From Blastococcus sp. PRF04-17 (GTDB lineage: Bacteria > Actinomycetota > Actinomycetes > Mycobacteriales > Geodermatophilaceae): DNA of 64,000 nucleotides. A program made the position numbers and the translations under genes. The DNA lies in contig NZ_CP095412.1 of NCBI RefSeq assembly GCF_023016265.1, forward strand, positions 1,798,001 through 1,862,000. The letters run 5' to 3'. Of the stretch, positions 56,023-64,000 are shown piece by piece (position 1 is the stretch's first letter; every line of letters starts with the position of its first letter). The notes under the pieces are model-generated. The model did no database searches, was not told the origin of the DNA, and saw only the letters and a list, made by a program, of their open reading frames with translations.

Positions 56023-56604
56023 GTGGGAGAGATCGTCGTGGTCCGGCACGGGCAGACGGAGTGGAGCCGCAGCGGGCAGCACACCGGCGTGACCGACCTG
56101 CCGCTGCTGCCCGAGGGCGAGGAGCAGGCGCGGCGGCTCGGCGGGGCGCTGGCCGGCCGGACCTTCGGCCAGGTGTGGGCGAGCCCGAGGCAGCGGGCAG
56201 GACGGACTGCGGAACTCGCCGGCCTCACTCCGACCGCGGTCGACGAGGACCTGGTCGAGGTGGACTACGGCGGGTACGAGGGCCGCACGACCGCGGAGAT
56301 CAGCGAGGAGCTGGGCCGCCAGTGGTCGGTCTGGCGCGACGGCACCGTGCCCGGCGACACTCCGGGCGAGACACTGGCCGCCGTGGGTGCGCGCGTCGAC
56401 CGGGTGCTCGACCGGGCTCGCCGGCACCTCTCGGACGGCGATGTGGCCCTCGTGGCCCACGGGCACGTGCTCCGTGTGCTCACCGCCCGCTGGCTCGGCC
56501 TGGCCCCGGAGGACGGCCGGCTCTTCGCGCTGCCCGCCGGCAGCTACGGCGTGCTCGGACACGAGCACGGGCGGCCCGTGCTCAACTCCTGGGGCCTGAC
56601 CTGA
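56023..56604 (+). CDS. Histidine phosphatase (phosphoglycerate-mutase-like)
   Basis: This protein has the RHG catalytic motif in [11 protein letters not shown] near its start and the second His in [11 protein letters not shown] (about residue 145). [13 protein letters not shown] and the acidic [15 protein letters not shown] are family features. It hydrolyses a phosphate ester such as a sugar phosphate. The GTG at 56023 is chosen because the first strand begins there; GTG 56008 is an alternative, and neither has a strong ribosome site. The 3' end overlaps the convergent EAL gene by 23 bp. Confidence 0.88.
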   Translation: MGEIVVVRHGQTEWSRSGQHTGVTDLPLLPEGEEQARRLGGALAGRTFGQVWASPRQRAGRTAELAGLTPTAVDEDLVEVDYGGYEGRTTAEISEELGRQWSVWRDGTVPGDTPGETLAAVGARVDRVLDRARRHLSDGDVALVAHGHVLRVLTARWLGLAPEDGRLFALPAGSYGVLGHEHGRPVLNSWGLT

Positions 56605-57721
56605 CCGGCTGCCGTCCGGTTCGGTGCACCGGCTGCCAGCGGCCCTCGGGCTCCTCCACGGTCGGCTCCGGCCGGACGGGGCGGCCGAACAGCCAGCCCT
56701 GACCCAGGTCGGCGCCCAGGGCGGTGACCTCCTCGGCGAGCCGCTCGGTCTCGACGCCCTCGGCGACGACCACCGCGCCCAGCTGGTGCGCCAGGTCGGT
56801 CACGGCCGTGAGCACGGTGCGGGCGCCGTCGTCGGGCAGTTCCTGCACCAGGGCCTTGTCGAGCTTGACGACCTCGGGCCGGACGGCGGCCAGCAGCGAG
56901 AGGCTCGACCACCCGGCGCCGACGTCGTCGAGGGCGACCCGCCAGCCGAGCGAGCGGTAGTGGTCGAGGATCGACACCAGGTGCCCGCGGTCGGCGATGG
57001 CGTGCGACTCGACGACCTCGAAAACCAGCTGGGTGGGCTCGATGCCGCTCTCGTGCACGACGCGCTCGGTGGTGGACAGGCACACCTGGGGACGGAAGAC
57101 CGACGTCGGGTTGAAGTTGACGAACAGGTCGTCGTCCCCGAGCCAGGCGGCGGCGCCGCTGATGGCCGACTCGCGCCCGATGCGGTCGAGCCGGTGCAGC
57201 CAGCCGGCCTGCTCCGCCACGAAGAAGAGGTCCCCGCCGCCGACCTCGCGACCGTCGACGACCCCGCGCAGCAGTGCCTCGTGCGCGACGACCGAGCGGT
57301 CGGCGAGGGAGACGATCGGCTGGTAGACCGACCGGAACTCGGCCTCGGCGAGGACGCCGACCTCGACGGTGACGCCCCGGCGGGCGAGTTCCACCGCGAG
57401 GGTCGGCGCGGTCAGGAGCCGGGCGGTCAGGGCCGCCCCTTCGCCGGGCGGGTCGGTGACCACCCGCACCGCCTCGGTCTCGGCCTGCGTGAGCTCACGC
57501 GCCAACCGCTGGAAGAGCACCTCGAGGGCCCGGCCGCCACGGTCGTCGACGATGTCGACGAGCTGGGGCGAGTGGTGGACGGCCAGCCCGAGCGCCTTGG
57601 CGAGCCGGGACACCGTCGGCAGGACGTGTCCGATCGAAGTGGCCATCAACGCCCGGTCGGCACGATCAGGCACTTCCCAGTTCTGGCGGCAGCCACAGAC
57701 CCCGCCACAGATCGTTCCCAC
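56582..57721 (-). CDS. EAL-domain protein (c-di-GMP phosphodiesterase-like) with N-terminal Cys motif
   Basis: This 379-aa cytoplasmic protein has an EAL domain from about residue 130. It contains VVAHEALLRG, FVNFNPTSVF, FEVVESHAI, DDVGAGWSSLSLL, VKLDKALV and VAEGVETERL. The key acidic residues are present, so phosphodiesterase activity is plausible. The N-terminus reads MGTICGGVCGCRQNWEVPD, a compact three-Cys motif that may bind a metal, followed by a ~100-residue sensor region without a clear family. It has no membrane segment. It is convergent with the phosphatase gene and divergent from a TetR gene. Confidence 0.87.
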   Translation of the reverse strand: MGTICGGVCGCRQNWEVPDRADRALMATSIGHVLPTVSRLAKALGLAVHHSPQLVDIVDDRGGRALEVLFQRLARELTQAETEAVRVVTDPPGEGAALTARLLTAPTLAVELARRGVTVEVGVLAEAEFRSVYQPIVSLADRSVVAHEALLRGVVDGREVGGGDLFFVAEQAGWLHRLDRIGRESAISGAAAWLGDDDLFVNFNPTSVFRPQVCLSTTERVVHESGIEPTQLVFEVVESHAIADRGHLVSILDHYRSLGWRVALDDVGAGWSSLSLLAAVRPEVVKLDKALVQELPDDGARTVLTAVTDLAHQLGAVVVAEGVETERLAEEVTALGADLGQGWLFGRPVRPEPTVEEPEGRWQPVHRTGRQPVRSGPRS

Positions 57722-57856
57722 CGTCGGAGGATGAACGACCCCGTCGCGGAGGCGGGACAGGCGCGCGGCGTGCCGCCGGCGCAGTTCCGGGGAACGGCGA
57801 CGAACGGCGCGGAGGTTATGGAACGTTCACAGGTTTATTGTCTAAGGTCTTGCGAC

Positions 57857-58474
57857 ATGAGCGCCGTGCTGCACGCCGACCCTGTTCGACCCAGCCGCGG
57901 TGGACGTCCTCGGGACCCCAGCCGGGACGGCGTCATCCGGGCGGCGATCCTGCGGCTGCTCGCCGAGGTGGGCTACGGCGCCCTGACCATGGACGCCGTG
58001 GCCTCGGAGGCGGGCGTGGGCAAGGCGACCATCTACCGGCGGTGGCGCACCAAGCAGGACCTCGTCGTCGACACCATCTCGGAGCTGAACCGGGCCGAGG
58101 CGTCGGCACCGGACACGGGGTCGATCGAGGGTGACCTGCGGGCGATGATGCACCAGATGGTCGGCACGATCACCGGGCCGACCGGTGCCGCGACCCTCTC
58201 GCTGCTGTCGACCATCCCGCACCATCCGGCGCTCGCCGACGCGTTCCGCAACGGCCCGCTGGCGGTGTGGCGGCAGGCCTTCGCCGAGATGTGGGCGCGG
58301 GCCGAGGCGCGCGGTGAGGTCCGCCCCGGCCTGGCGGGTTCGATCGTCGCCGAGAGCACGAGCGCGCTGATGGTGCAGCGGTGGTTGCTGACCGGCGAGC
58401 CGGTGGACGAGGCGTACGCCGACGAGGTACTCGCGACCGTCGTCATGCCGTTGGTCCGCGCCCACAGCGCCTGA
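57857..58474 (+). CDS. TetR-family transcriptional regulator
   Basis: This 205-aa repressor has an N-terminal HTH, LTMDAVASEAGVGKATIYRR (about residues 43-62). The C-terminal region (SLLSTIPHHPALADAFRNGP onward) resembles the TetR_C domain of AcrR-like proteins. The ATG at 57857 has no Shine-Dalgarno sequence. The ~45 bp upstream are unusually AT-rich and include the small palindrome GAACGTTC (57826-57833), which may belong to its own operator. Targets are unknown; the flanking EAL and DUF427 genes are candidates. Confidence 0.88.
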   Translation: MSAVLHADPVRPSRGGRPRDPSRDGVIRAAILRLLAEVGYGALTMDAVASEAGVGKATIYRRWRTKQDLVVDTISELNRAEASAPDTGSIEGDLRAMMHQMVGTITGPTGAATLSLLSTIPHHPALADAFRNGPLAVWRQAFAEMWARAEARGEVRPGLAGSIVAESTSALMVQRWLLTGEPVDEAYADEVLATVVMPLVRAHSA

Positions 58475-58487
58475 ACCACCGGCCGGC

Positions 58488-58985
58488 TCACCAGCCGAGC
58501 GTGCCGGGTTCGCCCTTGAACGGGCCGACGACGTCGTCGGTGATCCAGCCGCCGTAGAAGCCGCCGGGCTGCGCTCGCACCTGCTCCCCGTCGACGAGGG
58601 CGCGGTCCACCCGGTCGGGATAGAACGCGACCGCGCCACGCAGGTGCTCGTAGCCCTGGGTCGGGTGCTCGTAGGACCAGCCGACCGCGGCCACGCGCCG
58701 GCCGTAGAGGACGGCGTCCCAGTAGGTGGCCGCTCCCTTCCACTCGCACCACGAGCCGCCCGCGGCCAGCACGAACACGCCCTCGGCGACGTCCGCGCGC
58801 GGTACGTAGAAGACGGGGGGATGACTGGTCTCGCAGACGCGGACCGCTCGCCTGGTGTCGGCGACCACCCGGCCGCCGAGCTCGACCACGACGTGGCGCG
58901 GGGTGACCTCGGCCGAGGGCGGGCGGGGGTAGTCCCACACGGACTCCTGCCCCGGCCCGACGGGATCGGGGCGCGGCCGGCGCAC
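58488..58985 (-). CDS. DUF427 domain protein
   Basis: The 165-aa protein shows the DUF427 pattern: VWDYPRPPSAEVTPRHVVVE, SHPPVFYVPRADV (about residues 54-66), SWCEWKGAATYWD (about 78-90) and VAFYPDRVDRALVDGEQV (about 118-135). The family is common and uncharacterised, with a small beta fold. The GTG start at 58985 lies 2 bp after the DUF3618 stop, so the two are probably cotranscribed. Confidence 0.9.
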   Translation of the reverse strand: MRRPRPDPVGPGQESVWDYPRPPSAEVTPRHVVVELGGRVVADTRRAVRVCETSHPPVFYVPRADVAEGVFVLAAGGSWCEWKGAATYWDAVLYGRRVAAVGWSYEHPTQGYEHLRGAVAFYPDRVDRALVDGEQVRAQPGGFYGGWITDDVVGPFKGEPGTLGW

Positions 58986-58986
58986 G

Positions 58987-59217
58987 TCAGTCGTTGCGGT
59001 GCCGGATCTTGTTGACGACGACGAGCGTGATCAGCAGCCCGGCCCCGGCGACGGTGGCCTTGCCGGCGGGCGTGCGCAGGAAACGCTGCACGGCCTCCCT
59101 GCCCTTGGCCTTGAGGCGCGTGGGGCTGGTCCGGAAGGCGAGCTCGTCCAGCGTCGCGGCCAGCGACTCGCGGGCGGCGTCGATCTCCAGCTGGATCTGT
59201 CGTGGGTCGCGAGGCAC
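58987..59217 (-). CDS. DUF3618 membrane-associated protein
   Basis: This 76-aa protein matches DUF3618: RDPRQIQLEIDAARESLAAT (about residues 3-22), LDELAFRTSPTRLKAKGREA, then one membrane helix (VAGAGLLITLVVVN, about 57-70) and a basic tail. Its role is unknown. It leads a two-gene unit with the DUF427 gene. Confidence 0.88.
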   Translation of the reverse strand: MPRDPRQIQLEIDAARESLAATLDELAFRTSPTRLKAKGREAVQRFLRTPAGKATVAGAGLLITLVVVNKIRHRND

Positions 59218-59306
59218 GGCGAACAGCCTGCCAGACGATCAGTGCGGCGGCGCAGTGACTAGCGGAGCGGGCACCCGCCTGGGGTACTCCTAGACTGCTC
59301 CTCCAC

Positions 59307-59387
59307 GCGGGAGTGGTGTAACGGCAGCCACGCCAGACTTAGGATCTGGTGCCTTCGGGCGTGCGGGTTCGACTCCCGCCTCCCGCA
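59307..59387 (+). tRNA. tRNA-Leu(TAG)
   Basis: Acceptor GCGGGAG pairs with CTCCCGC, with discriminator A at 59387. The anticodon stem CCAGA/TCTGG holds loop CTTAGGA, anticodon TAG. A long variable arm (TGCCTTCGGGCGT) marks a class II tRNA. The T-arm is GCGGGTTCGACTCCCGC. CCA is not encoded. Confidence 0.96.
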
Positions 59388-59804
59388 CGAGAAGGCTTCT
59401 CTGGGCGAGGGTCAGCTCGCGCCCTGGGACTAGCTCCGAAGCGGAATCAGTGTCGGGTTGATCAGCGGGGGAGGAGTGCGCCCGGCCCGCCACGGGCCCT
59501 ACGCGGCCTTACTTCACGCCTCATTGGCGTCCTCGAGCCGGACACATCTTGCGGCCAACGCAGATGCCCCCGCAGCCCGTCGAGCAGGCCGTCCTCTAGC
59601 AGCCACAAAGCGCTCCGACGACTGCCACTTGGCCATACCGGAAGATGAACCAAGTCGATCTGTCGCCTGACTGAATACCGTCAGCGACATTCGGACTACC
59701 GGGCGCCATGTTTCGGCACGGGTCGGCGCGGCACTCTGAGAGTCGTTGACGACGCGTTTCCGCTCGCGTAGGAAGCTCCCCACTACCTAGACGGGGGATG
59801 AGCG
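59388..59804. other. 417-bp region without a supported gene, start of the lower-GC patch
   Basis: Short ORFs exist on both strands here, but none has a ribosome site together with protein-like sequence. Base composition becomes less GC-rich toward the phospholipase gene. It may be the remnant of an integration event at the tRNA-Leu. I found no second copy of the tRNA 3' end to mark an attachment site. Confidence 0.5.
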
Positions 59805-61001
59805 ATGCTGCGGAGCCTTCTCACCAGAGCCGTACCTCGCACTCTGATCGCAGTCCTCCTCGCTACAGGAGCGCTAGCAATCCCCACCGCCGCGTCAGCC
59901 GACACAGCATCCGACAGGTATGAACAGTATCGCTACGCCCTCGAAACGATCGACTTGTCGTATTCGCAGTACATAGATCGCCAGAACGACTTCCGGAACG
60001 CTGGCTGCAAGAACGGATGGCCAAATACGGCCGTCGATTGCCTCAAGCCTTCCCCTTATAACAAGTTTGACTGGACGGACGACGGCTGCAGCGGACGAAG
60101 CGTCGTGGGCCCCATCTCCAACGTGTACCGGAATCTGTTCAACGGGCCATGCAGGCTGCATGACTTTGGTTATCGCAATTTCGGGAACGGCCTACAGCTC
60201 TACCGGCACGAGTCCATGCGGTCATATATTGACCGAAGATTCCTTGCCGAGATGAACCGCCTTTGCGATGCGACGTACAGCGGCTGGAACCGCTTCCTTT
60301 GCCGCGAGACCGCCTGGAACATGTACAACACAGTCAGCACGGTGAACTACTGGGGTTGGTCGGGGAGGCGACCAACACCTCCGCCACCGCCGCCTCCCCC
60401 GCCGCCGGCCACTGTGCGAGTCGCTCCCCCAGCGACGAGCCCAGTAGGGACGTTTCTCACAGTTGAACCCAACCGACCATGCCCGACAGGTTCGATTTTT
60501 GTCGGCGCCTACCAGGCAGGTAAGTCGATTAGTACTGCCGGCGTCAATTCGGCGAACGGCATGTGGGTCATGGATATTCAAACCCACGACCTCTCTGCCG
60601 GAAATCAACGGTTCGAGTTCCGATGCGACGCAAATAATGGCCAGCCTCCGACACTAATTTATACACCACTCAGCTACTCCCTGTCCGGTGCCCTGATCGC
60701 AGACTTTGCGCTCGGTCACCGAGATTCCGTGTCATACGCAGCCACGATCACTCCTCGCTCCCCGTGCCCGCATTCCGCCGACAACGTCTACGCCGCCCTG
60801 CTAGGGGACCAACCCGCGGGGATGCCCGACTGGCACGGTGGCGGTACCGCCGCAGTGAACGATTCCCGCAACTGGGGACCGATCGTCGTCGATGTGCCGA
60901 TGCTTGCGCCTGGTACCACCTTTAGCGTCCAGGCAATTTGCAGACTGGGCGAGCAATCTCGCTACCTGTACCGCTCACAAACTCTCGTCCCCGTGGGTTG
61001 A
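59805..61001 (+). CDS. Secreted phospholipase A2 with poly-Pro linker and C-terminal beta domain
   Basis: This 398-aa protein hydrolyses the sn-2 ester of phospholipids outside the cell. The signal peptide ends near ASADTAS (about residue 33). The prokaryotic/fungal PLA2 domain (about 40-175) contains DDGCSG, NGPCRLHDFGYRNFG with the His-Asp pair, and several Cys for disulfides. A run of ten prolines (about 194-203) leads to a Cys-containing beta-rich C-terminal domain (about 205-398) that I cannot assign. Codon usage is less GC-biased than in its neighbours (ATA, AAT and TAT codons occur), suggesting transfer from elsewhere. It lies beside tRNA-Leu. Confidence 0.87.
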   Translation: MLRSLLTRAVPRTLIAVLLATGALAIPTAASADTASDRYEQYRYALETIDLSYSQYIDRQNDFRNAGCKNGWPNTAVDCLKPSPYNKFDWTDDGCSGRSVVGPISNVYRNLFNGPCRLHDFGYRNFGNGLQLYRHESMRSYIDRRFLAEMNRLCDATYSGWNRFLCRETAWNMYNTVSTVNYWGWSGRRPTPPPPPPPPPPATVRVAPPATSPVGTFLTVEPNRPCPTGSIFVGAYQAGKSISTAGVNSANGMWVMDIQTHDLSAGNQRFEFRCDANNGQPPTLIYTPLSYSLSGALIADFALGHRDSVSYAATITPRSPCPHSADNVYAALLGDQPAGMPDWHGGGTAAVNDSRNWGPIVVDVPMLAPGTTFSVQAICRLGEQSRYLYRSQTLVPVG

Positions 61002-61285
61002 TCGACAGGACCAGGAGAGCGTTTTTCAGTTGCGGACCGCGATGGAACTTGCCAGCAATGAGAGGCCCATCCCGGTTTGAGGCCCACTGGCCGGTATAAG
61101 CTGAGTTCGACCGGACGCCGAAACGAGCGAAAGGGTTGCATCTCGAGGCCCACTTGCATTCGCAGCGGCGGGACTTGGCTAATTTTTTCCAGTGCCTCAT
61201 GGCGCCTGCGCCATCGCGTGACATTCGCGAGTCGCGCGGGCGAGGGGAGCCGTATCCGCGCCGGAGCCCCAGCTCTCCACAGGCC

Positions 61286-61606
61286 ATGGTGTTCCTGATC
61301 GTCACCGTGGTGGCCGACGTGGCAGGCGTCGTGCTCCTGGGACAGGCGCACGGCTTCGAGCGGCCCGGGCTGCTGGTCGGCGGCATCTCGGCACTCCTGC
61401 TCGGCCTCGTCACGTTCTCCTACGCCACCCGGACGATCCCGGCCGGTGTGGCCAATGCGGTGTGGGCCGGGGCGAGCCTGGTCCTCGTCGTCCTGCTGAG
61501 CCGGGTCTTCCTGGGCCAGACCCTGACGTCGGCGCAGTACGCGTGCCTGGGCCTGATCGTGGCCGGGACGGTGGGCCTCTCCCTGCTGGACACGGCGGGC
61601 GTGTGA
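61286..61606 (+). CDS. Small multidrug resistance (SMR) family transporter
   Basis: This 106-aa protein has four membrane helices in the SMR arrangement (VFLIVTVVADVAGVVLLG; LLVGGISALLLGLVTFS; ANAVWAGASLVLVVLLSRVF; ACLGLIVAGTVGLSLLD). The key helix-1 acid, Glu14 in EmrE, appears to be Asp here (VVADVAGV). The ATG at 61286 is the only protein-like start; upstream in-frame sequence is not hydrophobic. Its stop overlaps the start of the decarboxylase gene (TGATG). Linked to a diamine-producing enzyme, it could export polyamines as MdtJI does. That is inference. Confidence 0.85.
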   Translation: MVFLIVTVVADVAGVVLLGQAHGFERPGLLVGGISALLLGLVTFSYATRTIPAGVANAVWAGASLVLVVLLSRVFLGQTLTSAQYACLGLIVAGTVGLSLLDTAGV

Positions 61607-62778
61607 TGACCAGCGTCGCGGAACGGACGTGGGCGGTCCCGACGCCGGCCCAGGTGCGCGAGGACCTGTCCGCCATCGACCTGCCGGACCTGGTCGCGCG
61701 CCACGGCACCCCGCTGCTGGTGCTGGAGCCGGCACGCGTCCTGCGGCAGTACCAGCTGCTGCGCGAGGCGCTGCCGGACGTGCGGCCGTACTACGCGGTC
61801 AAGGCGCAGTCGCACCCGGCGGCGCTGGCCGCCGTGCGCGACGCCGGCGGCTGGTTCGACGTGGCCTCACGCCAGGAGGTCGCGCTGGTGGCGGAGCTCG
61901 GCGTGGCGCCGGACCGCTGCATCTACACCCACCCCGTCAAGAAGCCGGCCGACGTCGCGGCGGCGGTGCGGGCCGGCATCCGCACCTTCGTCTTCGACAC
62001 CGAGAGCGAGCTGGACAAGTTCACCGGCCTCGAGGACAGGGTGGAGCTGCTGCTGCGGCTCGGCTACCGCAGTGCGGCGGCGCTCATCGACCTGTCCTAC
62101 AAGTTCGGCGCCGAGCCCGACGAGGCCATCGATCTCGTCCGTGCCGCGCACCGCAGGGGCCTGTCGGTCAGGGGCCTGTCGTTCCACCCGGGCAGCCAGC
62201 TCCGCAGCGTGGCGCCGGTGGTCGAGGACATCCGGCACGCGGCGATGCTGCTGGACTGCCTGGCCGCCGTGGGCTTCCACCTCGAGGTCCTGGACATCGG
62301 CGGCGGCCTGCCGGTGCCCTACGACGGCGACGTGCCGCACGTCGAGCGCTTCGTCGCCGCGATCGCGGAGGAGATCCGGCCGCTGACGGCGCGCGGGATC
62401 CGGGTCATCTCCGAGCCGGGAAGGTTCGTCGCCGCGCCGTCGATGCTCGCGGTGGCCAGCGTCGTCGGGGTGAACCGGCGCGGCGGCGTGCCCTGGTACT
62501 ACCTGGACGACGGCCTGTACGGGAGCTTCTCCAACGTCCTGAGCGACCACGTCCACCCGACCGTCTACGCCTACCGGACCCTCGGGGAGGCGGTCGACGG
62601 CGTCCCGAGCGTGCTGGCCGGGCCGACCTGCGACAGCACGGACGTGATCACCACCGCAGCGTTGCTCCCGCCCCTGGAGCCGGGTGACCTCGTGGTGGCG
62701 CCCTGCATGGGGGCCTACACCAGCGTGACGGCGTGCGAGTTCAACGGGCTCCCGAAGGCGACGGTCGTCGTGGTGTGA
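61606..62778 (+). CDS. Fold-III PLP-dependent decarboxylase (ornithine/lysine type)
   Basis: This 390-aa enzyme belongs to the Orn/DAP/Arg decarboxylase 2 family. The PLP lysine is in YYAVKAQSHPA (about residue 67). HPGSQ, DIGGGLP (glycine-rich phosphate loop) and EPGRF follow. The active-site Cys/Asp are in GPTCDSTDV (about 345). This last motif favours ornithine or lysine decarboxylase over diaminopimelate decarboxylase. The product would be putrescine or cadaverine. It is coupled to the SMR transporter by a 1-base overlap. Confidence 0.9.
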   Translation: MTSVAERTWAVPTPAQVREDLSAIDLPDLVARHGTPLLVLEPARVLRQYQLLREALPDVRPYYAVKAQSHPAALAAVRDAGGWFDVASRQEVALVAELGVAPDRCIYTHPVKKPADVAAAVRAGIRTFVFDTESELDKFTGLEDRVELLLRLGYRSAAALIDLSYKFGAEPDEAIDLVRAAHRRGLSVRGLSFHPGSQLRSVAPVVEDIRHAAMLLDCLAAVGFHLEVLDIGGGLPVPYDGDVPHVERFVAAIAEEIRPLTARGIRVISEPGRFVAAPSMLAVASVVGVNRRGGVPWYYLDDGLYGSFSNVLSDHVHPTVYAYRTLGEAVDGVPSVLAGPTCDSTDVITTAALLPPLEPGDLVVAPCMGAYTSVTACEFNGLPKATVVVV

Positions 62779-62788
62779 GCCCGCCCCG

Positions 62789-63706
62789 TCAGAGGAGGGC
62801 GCGGAGGTCGAGCTCTGCCGACGACTCGTCCGGGTCGTCGTCGTCGACCACGGCCAGCAGGTGCACCTCGCCGTCCCCGACGTCGCGCAGCGCCAGGCCC
62901 TCGACCTTGCGCACCGCGGCGTCCACCTCCGGGATAGGCGCGACGGCGAGCACGTCGGCGTCGTCGAGCAGCGCCAGTGCGGTGGCCACGACGGGACCGT
63001 CGTCCACGGCGTTCGGGGTGTCCTCGGCCGCGGCACTGAGCAGCACGCGGCCGTCGGGCAGCGCGATCGCGTCCGTCACCGCCAGGCCGACGCCGGCCAC
63101 CTCGCCGAGGTCGTAGCTCAGCGGCCGCCCGACCGGGATCTCCTTCGTCCGCCCGCGCCCCAGCACCGCGGCGACGAGCCCGTCCAGCGGGACGTCGACG
63201 CTGGCCGAGCGGACGCCGGCGGCCAGGTTGCCGCGGTTGAACCACCGCACCGTGTCGCCGTGCCGGCTCGCGCCCTCGAGGTTCAGCTGGTCCATCGGCA
63301 GGCCGAGCGTTCGGGCGACCGCGTCGTAGAGCGCCCCGAGCTCGCCGGCGCGCGCCACGGGCCTGCCGTCCTCCAGGGTCACGAGCACCCCGCGCATCCG
63401 TCGCGGTGAAGAACCGGAGCCCAGCAGCAGAACGGCCGGAGCGCCGTCGACCTCGGCCGGGCAGGCCACCTCGAGGTCGGGCTTGAGGCGCTTGGTGCCC
63501 GCAGCCTCGGAGAACCGGTCCAGCCCGTCCACCGGCGGGAGCACCCGGACGGCGGTCACCGAGTCGGCGCGACGATAGGCGGCGGACGTGGCGTCGTCCT
63601 GGGCGATCAGCCACCCGTCCCCGAGCGGAGCGATGCCCGAGGCCGCGGTGACCGGCGTCCCGTCGTCGAACCGCAGTGCCCGGACGCCGTCCACGAAGAC
63701 CTGCAC
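62789..63706 (-). CDS. Conserved hypothetical protein, beta-propeller-like
   Basis: I do not recognise a named family with certainty. The 305-aa sequence has repeated short beta strands with turns such as ALRFDDGTPV, ASGIAPLGDGWLIAQDD, GVLVTLEDGRPVAR, LEGASRHGDTVRWFNRGN and VLLSAAAEDTPN. These fit a small propeller resembling phytase-like or esterase-like proteins. There is no signal peptide. The GTG at 63706 is selected because GGGGGAG lies just upstream and the fold starts there. It is convergent with the decarboxylase gene, with 10 bp between stops. Confidence 0.72.
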   Translation of the reverse strand: MQVFVDGVRALRFDDGTPVTAASGIAPLGDGWLIAQDDATSAAYRRADSVTAVRVLPPVDGLDRFSEAAGTKRLKPDLEVACPAEVDGAPAVLLLGSGSSPRRMRGVLVTLEDGRPVARAGELGALYDAVARTLGLPMDQLNLEGASRHGDTVRWFNRGNLAAGVRSASVDVPLDGLVAAVLGRGRTKEIPVGRPLSYDLGEVAGVGLAVTDAIALPDGRVLLSAAAEDTPNAVDDGPVVATALALLDDADVLAVAPIPEVDAAVRKVEGLALRDVGDGEVHLLAVVDDDDPDESSAELDLRALL

Positions 63707-63769
63707 CGGCTCCCCCTTCCGGGTCAGACCGGTTGCGCCGCGCTGTCGCGGATGCGTCCACCGGCCGAC

Positions 63770-63985
63770 ATGGAGGACATGATCGTCCCCAGCGCCGATG
63801 TGCGTCCTGCCGGCCCGCGCCACCTCGCCGCCGACGACGGGAGCGTCTCCATCGCCACGCCGGAGGACCTCGCCCGCACCGGGCGGCACGCGGAGCCCGA
63901 GTGGACCCGCGAGCTGCACGACCCGAGGCGCGACGAGGTCGACCCGTTCGCCTGGCTGGGCTTCACCGACCCCGTCGGCGCCTGA
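63770..63985 (+). CDS. Small hypothetical protein (71 aa)
   Basis: The peptide is polar and acidic (PSADVRPAGPRHLAADDGSV, later HDPRRDEVDPFAWLGFTDP), with no membrane segment and no known family. In-frame starts exist at 63752, 63770 and 63779. GGAGG lies just before the last of these, so the exact start is uncertain. It is divergent from the propeller-like gene. Confidence 0.45.
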   Translation: MEDMIVPSADVRPAGPRHLAADDGSVSIATPEDLARTGRHAEPEWTRELHDPRRDEVDPFAWLGFTDPVGA

Positions 63986-64000
63986 CCGCCCTCAGCGCGC

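Noticed and set aside
59307-61285. att sites of a prophage or integrative element at tRNA-Leu
   Set aside because: I looked for a second copy of the tRNA 3' end (GGTTCGACTCCCGC) near the right border of the low-GC patch and did not find it; no integrase gene is present.

Overview
The window is very GC-rich, with strong G/C bias at third codon positions, dense genes and many ATGA/GTGA start-stop overlaps. A DUF222/13E12-type HNH endonuclease gene, SecD-SecF fused in one reading frame, several acyl-CoA dehydrogenases and Zur/AztD-type zinc genes point to an actinobacterium. A Geodermatophilaceae-like organism (Blastococcus, Geodermatophilus, Modestobacter) is my inference from gene content; no 16S gene is present. 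Most of the window looks like core chromosome. The exceptions are one complete IS4-family insertion sequence and one lower-GC patch beside a tRNA-Leu.

Layout. 1-3.8 kb: end of secDF, a perfect Zur-type palindrome, and a zinc-binding lipoprotein pair (AztD plus a ZnuA-like protein). 3.9-15.5 kb: a lipid or alicyclic catabolism locus with a GMC (cholesterol-oxidase-like) oxidoreductase, a Baeyer-Villiger monooxygenase, two acyl-CoA dehydrogenases, FadB, thiolase, acyl-CoA ligase and a TetR repressor with a candidate operator. 15.6-23.5 kb: a DUF222 HNH protein, a MoaD-like protein coupled to a BNR-repeat protein, an L,D-transpeptidase, tRNA-Lys and a K+ channel with two RCK domains. 23.7-32.7 kb: a secreted CocE/NonD hydrolase, a flavin monooxygenase, an ABC-2 transporter facing a LuxR regulator, a cupin, an MFS transporter and DUF488. 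32.7-36.6 kb: proline catabolism (pruA, proline dehydrogenase, divergent PucR-type regulator). 36.6-39.7 kb: heme oxygenase, SDR and polysaccharide deacetylase. 39.9-44.7 kb: a subtilase ending in 13 perfect GMTWS repeats, then a small ORF translationally coupled to a GGDEF-EAL protein. 44.7-46.3 kb: the IS4 element with a 10-bp target duplication. 46.3-59.4 kb: idi, hydrolase, MFS/cupin/HhH genes, a MerB-like gene with an in-frame amber codon, AAA ATPase, acyl-CoA dehydrogenase, STAS, aldo/keto reductase, an EAL protein, TetR, DUF427, DUF3618 and tRNA-Leu. 59.4-61.25 kb: lower-GC patch with a secreted phospholipase A2. 61.3-64 kb: SMR transporter coupled to a fold-III ornithine-type decarboxylase.

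A cross-cutting observation is that five genes contain six -1 frameshifts in total. Five of the six lie at C/G homopolymers of four or five bases, and one lies inside a perfect GC hairpin. In every case adding one base restores a continuous conserved protein. Systematic homopolymer under-calling in the assembly is the simplest explanation, so these genes should not be taken as real pseudogenes without checking. The MerB-like gene differs: it has a clean in-frame TAG where related proteins, from memory, carry a cysteine. The most distinctive biology I see is the subtilase with the Trp-rich GMTWS tail beside the GGDEF-EAL protein, the MoaD/BNR pair, the Zur box embedded at the end of secDF, and the SMR-decarboxylase pair.
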